Source: Gammaproteobacteria bacterium (GTDB lineage: Bacteria > Pseudomonadota > Gammaproteobacteria > DSM-26407). Taken from it: a stretch of DNA of 13,657 bases. Shown piece after piece: positions 9,452 to 13,657 of this stretch. The stretch lies in the NCBI GenBank assembly GCA_028694565.1, contig JAQVKR010000021.1, forward strand, positions 1 to 13,657, in the 5' to 3' direction. Below the pieces are notes generated by a model, which searched no databases, had not been told where the DNA came from, and saw nothing but the letters and a program-made list of their open reading frames with translations. The position numbers and the translations under genes are program-made. Numbering within the stretch: the first letter of the stretch is position 1; each line of letters opens with the position of its first letter.

Positions 9452-9470
9452 ACCGGCGGCCGCGGCCGGT
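9452..9470 (-). terminator. GC hairpin after lepB, no U-tract
   Basis: The plus-strand sequence ACCGGCGGCCGCGGCCGGT folds into a 6-bp outer stem (ACCGGC/GCCGGT) with further inner pairing around one G-G mismatch, 15 nt beyond the lepB stop. No run of T follows on the minus strand, so it is not a classic intrinsic terminator. It could slow RNA polymerase, protect the lepA-lepB transcript end, or be chance in GC-rich DNA. Confidence 0.25.
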
Positions 9471-9485
9471 GCCCGCGGCGGAGCG

Positions 9486-10292
9486 TCAATCGATACCGGA
9501 CCCGATGCGGGACCAGGAAATGCCCCCGGCCTCACCGTCGTAGTTCATCCAGATCAGGAATGCCTTGCCCACCAGGTTCTCCTCGTGAACCGTTCCCCAG
9601 TAACGGCTGTCGTTGCTGTTGTCTCGGTTGTCTCCCATGACGAAGTACTGGCCGGCCGGGACCACGAACTCACCCTCGACGGAAGGCTGGCCGTTGCGCA
9701 CCAGGATGTGGTGGGGCACCCCGTCGAGCAGTTCCATGCGCTCCTCGGCGCCGGTCATGACGGCTCCCGCCCCCTCCCCCTGGTAGATCCCGAGGGAATC
9801 CTGTCCGGCGGGCTGCCCGTTGATATAGACGGTCTTGTTGTAGTAGGCAACCCGATCCCCGGGCACGCCGACCACCCGCTTGATATAGTCGACGCCCGGA
9901 TCCTGGGGATAGCGGAAGACCACGACGTCGCCGCGTTCGGGCTCGCCCACGTCCAGCACCTTGCTGTTGAGGACCGGCAGGCGGATGCCGTAGGCGAACT
10001 TGTTGACCAGGATGAAGTCGCCCACGAGCAGGGTGGGCATCATCGAGCCGGAAGGAATCCGGAACGGCTCCACCACGAACGAGCGCAGCACCAGAACGGC
10101 GAGCACGACCGGGAAGAAGGAGCGCGCGTATTCGACCACGACGGGTTCGCGCGGCGGCTCCGCGGCGGCTGCAGCGCCTTCTTCCGCGGCCAGGGAGCGG
10201 CGTTTCGGCGCCCACAGCAGGGCGTCCAGGGCCCATATTCCACCGGTCAGGAAGGTGGCGAGCACGAGCAGTGTCGGGAAATCAAGGCTCAT
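9486..10292 (-). CDS. lepB: Signal peptidase I (LepB)
   Basis: A 268-residue inner-membrane serine protease that removes signal peptides from exported proteins on the periplasmic side. Two transmembrane segments, about 8-27 and 57-73, are separated by a short charged alanine-rich cytoplasmic loop. Box B holds catalytic Ser83 (RIPSGSMMPTLLVGD); box D holds the general base Lys138 (DYIKRVVGVPGD); box E is FVMGDNRDNSNDSRYWG. These correspond to Ser90 and Lys145 of the E. coli enzyme. The protein is shorter than E. coli LepB (324), a common size in other gammaproteobacteria. The ATG at 10290-10292 is 2 nt after the lepA stop, so the two are very likely co-translated. The frame is open further upstream inside lepA, but the homologous N-terminus begins here. 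Confidence 0.97.
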   Translation of the reverse strand: MSLDFPTLLVLATFLTGGIWALDALLWAPKRRSLAAEEGAAAAAEPPREPVVVEYARSFFPVVLAVLVLRSFVVEPFRIPSGSMMPTLLVGDFILVNKFAYGIRLPVLNSKVLDVGEPERGDVVVFRYPQDPGVDYIKRVVGVPGDRVAYYNKTVYINGQPAGQDSLGIYQGEGAGAVMTGAEERMELLDGVPHHILVRNGQPSVEGEFVVPAGQYFVMGDNRDNSNDSRYWGTVHEENLVGKAFLIWMNYDGEAGGISWSRIGSGID

Positions 10293-10294
10293 AG

Positions 10295-12097
10295 TTATTT
10301 CTTCTCTACCTGCAGGATGGCGAGGAAGGCTTCCTGGGGAATCTCGACTTTGCCGAGTTGCTTCATGCGCCGCTTGCCCGCTTTCTGCTTTTCGAGCAAC
10401 TTGCGCTTGCGCGAAACATCGCCGCCATAGCACTTGGCCAGTACGTTCTTGCGCAGGGCCTTGACCGTGCTGCGGGCGATGATGTGATTGCCGATGGCCG
10501 CCTGGATGGCCACTTCGAACATCTGCTGGGGAATGATCTCCTTCATCTTCTCCACCAGGTCGCGGCCGCGGTTGTAGGCCTTGTCCCGATGGACGATGAG
10601 CGAGAGCGCGTCCACCCGCTCGGCGTTGATGAGGATGTCGAGTTTCACCAGGTCGGCGGGCTGGAACCGCTTGAAGCTGTATTCCAGCGAGGCGTAGCCG
10701 CGGCTCACCGACTTGAGCCGGTCGAAGAAGTCCAGCACCACCTCGTTCATCGGCAGCTCGTAGGTGAGGGTCACCTGGTTGCCGAGATACTGCATGCGCT
10801 TCTGCGCGCCGCGCTTCTCCACGCACAGGCCGATGACGTTGCCCACATGCTCCTGGGGCACCAGGATATGGGCCTCCACGATGGGCTCCCGGATCTCGCG
10901 GATGCGGCCCGGCTCCGGCAGGGTCGCCGGGTTGTCGACCGAGATGATCTCGTCGGCCGTGGTGAGCACCTCGAAGACCACCGTCGGGGCGGTGGTGATG
11001 AGGTCGATTTCATACTCCCGCTCCAGGCGCTCCTGGATGATCTCCATGTGGAGCATGCCCAGGAATCCGCAGCGGAAGCCGAAGCCGAGCGCCGTGGAGG
11101 TCTCGGGCTCGTAGAACAGGGCCGCATCGTTCAGGCTCAGCTTGGCCAGGGCGTCGCGGAAATCCTCGTAATCGTCGGAATCCACCGGGAACAGCCCGGC
11201 GAACACCTGGGGGCGCACCTTCTGGAAGCCGGGCAGCTGCTTCTCCGCCGGCCGGTTGGCGTGGGTCAGGGTGTCGCCCACGGGCGCCCCGTTGATGTCC
11301 TTGATGCCGGCCACGACGAAACCCACCTCGCCGGCGCGCAGGGCCTCGGTGCGGGTTCGCTTGGGGGTGAAGATGCCGACCTGGTCGAGCAGGTGATCCC
11401 GTCCGGTGGACATGACGCGGATCTTGTCGCCGGGGCGCAGCGTGCCGTCCATCACCCGGACCAGCGACACCACGCCGAGGTAGTTGTCGAACCAGGAATC
11501 GATGATGAGGGCGCGCAGGGTGCCTTCCGGGTCCCCCTGCGGCGGCGGGATGTCGGCGACGATCCGCTCGAGCAGTTCATCGACCCCGAGACCGGTCTTG
11601 GCGCTGACCCGGGAGGCGTTGTCCGCCTCGATGCCCACGATCTCCTCGATCTCCTGGATGACCCGCCCGGGCTCCGCCTGGGGCAGATCGATCTTGTTCA
11701 GCACCGGGAGGACCTCGAGCCCCTGCTCGAAAGCCGTGTAGCAGTTGGCGACCGTCTGGGCCTCCACGCCCTGGGCGGCATCCACCACCAGCAGCGCCCC
11801 CTCGCAGGCCGCCAGGGAACGGGAGACCTCGTAGGAGAAGTCCACATGGCCGGGGGTGTCGATGAAGTTGAGCAGGTAGCTCCGCCCGTCCCGCGCCTGG
11901 TAGCGCAGGGAGACGCTCTGGGCCTTGATGGTGATGCCGCGCTCCCGCTCCAGGTCCATGGAATCGAGCACCTGCGCGGACATTTCGCGATCCGCCAGCC
12001 CGCCGCAGTTCTGAATCAGACGGTCGGCCAGGGTGGATTTGCCGTGATCGATATGCGCGATGATCGAGAAGTTGCGAATGTGGCTCAGGGCACTCAC
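10295..12097 (-). CDS. lepA: Elongation factor 4 (LepA)
   Basis: A 600-residue translational GTPase (E. coli 599) that acts on stalled or immature ribosomes and affects initiation and 30S assembly. The N-terminus is [20 protein letters not shown] with the P-loop at about 15-22. Later motifs are [22 protein letters not shown] and SAKTG. EF-G-like domains II, III and V follow ([40 protein letters not shown]). The LepA-specific C-terminus is [20 protein letters not shown] then [19 protein letters not shown]. The start chosen is GTG at 12095-12097, giving the family's normal N-terminus; there is no clear Shine-Dalgarno sequence (only AGGA well upstream). The frame stays open to 12502 but that part is not LepA-like and runs into the mucD stop. 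The gene is preceded by a long structured leader and followed by lepB after 2 nt. Confidence 0.97.
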   Translation of the reverse strand: MSALSHIRNFSIIAHIDHGKSTLADRLIQNCGGLADREMSAQVLDSMDLERERGITIKAQSVSLRYQARDGRSYLLNFIDTPGHVDFSYEVSRSLAACEGALLVVDAAQGVEAQTVANCYTAFEQGLEVLPVLNKIDLPQAEPGRVIQEIEEIVGIEADNASRVSAKTGLGVDELLERIVADIPPPQGDPEGTLRALIIDSWFDNYLGVVSLVRVMDGTLRPGDKIRVMSTGRDHLLDQVGIFTPKRTRTEALRAGEVGFVVAGIKDINGAPVGDTLTHANRPAEKQLPGFQKVRPQVFAGLFPVDSDDYEDFRDALAKLSLNDAALFYEPETSTALGFGFRCGFLGMLHMEIIQERLEREYEIDLITTAPTVVFEVLTTADEIISVDNPATLPEPGRIREIREPIVEAHILVPQEHVGNVIGLCVEKRGAQKRMQYLGNQVTLTYELPMNEVVLDFFDRLKSVSRGYASLEYSFKRFQPADLVKLDILINAERVDALSLIVHRDKAYNRGRDLVEKMKEIIPQQMFEVAIQAAIGNHIIARSTVKALRKNVLAKCYGGDVSRKRKLLEKQKAGKRRMKQLGKVEIPQEAFLAILQVEKK

Positions 12098-12203
12098 GGC
12101 GTGTCGGCGATCCTGGATTCCGGCTCTTGGTCGGGACTGATGGAGAGGGGCTTCAGACACTTCCGTGCAGGATTGCGGAGCGGCTTGAAGGCCGGTTCGT
12201 GAT

Positions 12204-12228
12204 CCGCCGGGCGGCGGGAGTCGCCGCC
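12204..12228 (-). promoter_or_regulatory. Alternative hairpins in the lepA leader
   Basis: Two perfect stems overlap. Hairpin A (12210-12228) has 7-bp arms GGCGGCG/CGCCGCC and a 5-nt loop. Hairpin B (12204-12217) has 5-bp arms CCGCC/GGCGG and a 4-nt loop. They share 12210-12216, so only one can form. They lie about 107-131 nt before the lepA GTG, inside the likely transcribed leader. No U-tract follows either stem. Regulation is an inference; such pairs can arise by chance in DNA this GC-rich. Confidence 0.3.
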
Positions 12229-12269
12229 ACAGCCGCGCAAAACAGGTTCTGGGTCCCCGAAAGGAGCGG

Positions 12270-12301
12270 ATTCTAACGTATTTCGCCTTGGCGAGAAACA
12301 A
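12270..12301 (-). promoter_or_regulatory. Possible lepA promoter
   Basis: On the minus strand a -10-like TAGAAT (12270-12275, five of six matches to TATAAT) stands downstream of TTGTTT (12296-12301). The gap of 20 nt between them is too long for a standard sigma-70 promoter, so the -35 is doubtful. A perfect palindrome, TCGCCTTGGCGA (12283-12294), fills the spacer. If used, the leader before lepA would be about 165 nt. Confidence 0.28.
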
Positions 12302-12382
12302 GCCGGGATGACGCCCGGCAGGGGCCGGCGGTTCCGGGACAGCGCCTGGCGGGACGCGGAAACGAAGAAATAAGCGACATAT

Positions 12383-12402
12383 ACAACAATTGGTTACGTT
12401 GT
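12383..12402. repeat. Short inverted repeat in an AT-rich block
   Basis: ACAAC (12383-12387) and GTTGT (12398-12402) are inverted around 10 nt that include part of a CAATTG palindrome. They lie in the most AT-rich stretch of the whole window (about 12360-12420), upstream of the putative lepA promoter. It might be a protein-binding or upstream activating site; there is no direct evidence. Confidence 0.25.
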
Positions 12403-12424
12403 TCTTTTGATGTTCTGAGCTACC

Positions 12425-12456
12425 CCTCCGGCCCGGGCTGGCGCCCGGGCCGGAGG
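12425..12456 (-). terminator. Perfect 14-bp hairpin after mucD
   Basis: CCTCCGGCCCGGGC (12425-12438) and its exact complement GCCCGGGCCGGAGG (12443-12456) flank a 4-nt loop (TGGC on the plus strand). The hairpin begins 17 nt after the mucD stop, the place expected for a terminator of the upstream operon. There is no T-run on the minus-strand side (it continues GGTAGCTCAG), so it is not a textbook intrinsic terminator. It may end transcription weakly, work with Rho, or protect the mRNA 3' end. Confidence 0.55.
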
Positions 12457-12473
12457 CAATCATTCGGGCGGGC

Positions 12474-13657
12474 TCATTCGCCCTGCGGCACCCGGAGGGC
12501 AAAGAACAGGGGACTCCCGTCCCGCTGCACCAGGAGCGCGGCCGATTTTCCGCCGGGCAGGGACTTGATCAGCTCACGGAACTGCTTGGCGCTCTCCACG
12601 TCCTGGTTGTTCAGGCGCAGGATCACGTCACCCTGGCGAATGCCGGCCGCGCGGGCCGCGCCGGGTTTCACCGAATCCACCGCGACACCGCCCTGCTCGA
12701 TTCCCAGGGCATCCCGCTCCTCGGCGCCGAGATCGGAGACGGTCAATCCCAGCCGGCTGTCCTCGATGGGCGAGGGTTCGGGTTTTCCGCCACTCCCGGC
12801 GACGGCCTCCTCCTCCGGAAGCTCGCCTATCTCGATCTTGAGGCTCCGCTGCTTGCCGGCCCGGATCAGCTTGACCGGGACCGAGCTGCCCACCTTCGTG
12901 GCGCCCACCAGCGGCGGCAGCTCGGAGGACTTGTCCACCAGGTGGCCGTCGAACTCGACAATCACGTCGCCCACCTGGATTCCGGCCTTGGCCGCCGGAC
13001 TGTCCGGCATCACCTGGGCCACCAGGGCGCCGCGGGGCTGATCCATGCCGAAAGACTCGGCCAGGTCGCGGGTCACGTTCTGGATCAGAACGCCGAGCCA
13101 GCCGCGCGAGACGTAGCCCTGGGTCTTCAGCTGATCCACCACCTGCATCGCCATATCGATGGGAATGGCGAAGGACAGCCCCATGAAGCCCCCCGTGCGG
13201 CTGTAGATCTGGGAGTTGATCCCGACCACTTCGCCGTCCAGATTGAACAGGGGGCCGCCGGAGTTGCCCGGGTTGATGGCCACGTCGGTCTGGATGAAGG
13301 GCACATAGTTCTCGTTCGGCAGGCTGCGCCCCTTGGCGCTCACGATGCCGGCGGTGGCCGAATGATCGAAGCCGAACGGCGAACCGATGGCGAGCACCCA
13401 TTCGCCGACCTTCAGATCCGCGGAGCTGCCCACGTCCACCACCGGCAGATCGTCGGCTTCCACCTTGAGCAGGGCGAGATCGCTGCGCTCGTCGCTGCCA
13501 ATCAGCTTGGCAATCAGCTCCCGGCGGTCGCTGAGGCGCACGATTATTTCATCGGCGTCCCGGATTACGTGGTAGTTGGTCAGGAGATAGCCGTCCCGGG
13601 AGATGACGAATCCGGAGCCCAGGGACTTGGAGTTGAGGGTCCCGCCGTCATCGCCCT
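12474..13657 (-). CDS. mucD: Do-type periplasmic serine protease MucD/DegP (5' partial)
   Basis: An HtrA-family protease that degrades misfolded envelope proteins. The visible 393 residues run to the right edge, so the signal peptide and first part of the protease domain are missing; the in-frame GTG at 13541 is internal. The trypsin-like catalytic triad is present: His in TNYHVI (codon 13569-13571), Asp in [10 protein letters not shown] (13479-13481) and Ser in NPGNSGGPL (13260-13262). Two PDZ domains follow, one from [20 protein letters not shown] with [20 protein letters not shown], the second from [18 protein letters not shown] with [20 protein letters not shown] short acidic, glycine-rich linker separates them. 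Position before lepA-lepB is that of Pseudomonas mucD, the last gene of the algU-muc operon, where it restrains the envelope-stress sigma factor. DegP or DegQ naming would be equally acceptable from sequence alone. Confidence 0.94.
   Translation of the reverse strand, partial: GDDGGTLNSKSLGSGFVISRDGYLLTNYHVIRDADEIIVRLSDRRELIAKLIGSDERSDLALLKVEADDLPVVDVGSSADLKVGEWVLAIGSPFGFDHSATAGIVSAKGRSLPNENYVPFIQTDVAINPGNSGGPLFNLDGEVVGINSQIYSRTGGFMGLSFAIPIDMAMQVVDQLKTQGYVSRGWLGVLIQNVTRDLAESFGMDQPRGALVAQVMPDSPAAKAGIQVGDVIVEFDGHLVDKSSELPPLVGATKVGSSVPVKLIRAGKQRSLKIEIGELPEEEAVAGSGGKPEPSPIEDSRLGLTVSDLGAEERDALGIEQGGVAVDSVKPGAARAAGIRQGDVILRLNNQDVESAKQFRELIKSLPGGKSAALLVQRDGSPLFFALRVPQGE

Larger units (their letters stand above)
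12098..12473 (-). other. 376-nt non-coding stretch between mucD and lepA
   Basis: I see no convincing gene here. Read on the minus strand it holds, in order: a perfect 14-bp GC hairpin just after the mucD stop; an AT-rich block at about 12360-12420 with a short inverted repeat; a possible promoter near 12270-12301; and a GC-rich lepA leader of roughly 165 nt with two hairpins that exclude each other. A 35-codon ATG-to-TAG frame lies between the AT-rich block and the putative -10 but has no ribosome site. Its structure suggests that mucD and lepA are separate transcription units or at least a regulated junction. Confidence 0.6.

Noticed and set aside
12160..12185. Sigma-E (AlgU)-type promoter suggested by TCTGA before lepA
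   Set aside because: No GAACTT-like -35 stands at the required 16-17 nt; the match is a single short motif.
10358..12202. A 614-codon open frame on the plus strand opposite lepA
   Set aside because: It mirrors lepA, has the low-complexity His/Asp/Leu-rich look of antisense frames in GC-rich genes, and no recognisable domain; lepA on the other strand is certain.
12274..12381. A 35-codon leader peptide (ATG to TAG) before lepA
   Set aside because: No Shine-Dalgarno sequence before the ATG, no regulatory codon run, and its stop overlaps the putative -10 box.
12098..12502. An N-terminal extension of LepA of about 135 residues
   Set aside because: The frame happens to be open but the residues are not LepA-like, it overlaps the mucD end and crosses the promoter and hairpins; the GTG at 12097 gives the usual 600-residue protein.

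Overview
The window is GC-rich DNA (about two-thirds G+C by eye). It comes from a gammaproteobacterium, most likely a Pseudomonas- or Chromatiales-like lineage. The main reason is gene order: mucD, lepA, lepB, a DUF4845 gene, rnc, era, recO, pdxJ and acpS lie in one direction, an order I know from Pseudomonas and relatives. The residue numbering of RNase III, AcpS, LepA and BarA also follows the E. coli proteins closely. The genus cannot be fixed from the sequence alone. I see no tRNA, rRNA, insertion sequence, CRISPR array or phage gene.

Left part (1-5444, plus strand): three genes that look like one operon. The first is the C-terminal two-thirds or more of a TonB-dependent outer-membrane receptor, cut by the window edge. 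After 29 nt comes a soluble periplasmic substrate-binding protein of the ABC_sub_bind type, with no ABC permease or ATPase visible. Its stop codon overlaps (ATGA) the start of a full-length BarA/GacS-type hybrid sensor kinase with a periplasmic sensor region, HAMP, HisKA, HATPase, a degenerate receiver, a true receiver and an HPt domain. The arrangement suggests that an outer-membrane receptor and a periplasmic binding protein feed a signal to the BarA kinase. This is the most interesting part of the window.

Middle and right part (5422-13657, minus strand, read right to left): a housekeeping superoperon. mucD (periplasmic Do-type protease, cut by the right edge) is followed by a 376-nt non-coding stretch. 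That stretch holds a perfect GC hairpin, an AT-rich island and a putative lepA promoter and leader. Then come lepA (elongation factor 4), lepB (signal peptidase I), a 233-nt gap with a weak hairpin and a -10-like box, a DUF4845 membrane protein, rnc (RNase III), era (ribosome-assembly GTPase), recO (recombination repair), pdxJ (vitamin B6 synthesis) and acpS (acyl carrier protein activation). Most junctions from DUF4845 to acpS overlap by a few bases, so translational coupling is likely.

The two transcription units converge. The last codons of barA and acpS overlap tail to tail by 23 bp, leaving no space for an ordinary terminator between them. Points worth checking are the receptor/binding-protein/BarA operon, the tail-to-tail overlap, a Trp replacing a nearly invariant Gly in AcpS, the prepilin-like N-terminus of the DUF4845 protein, and the structured lepA leader.
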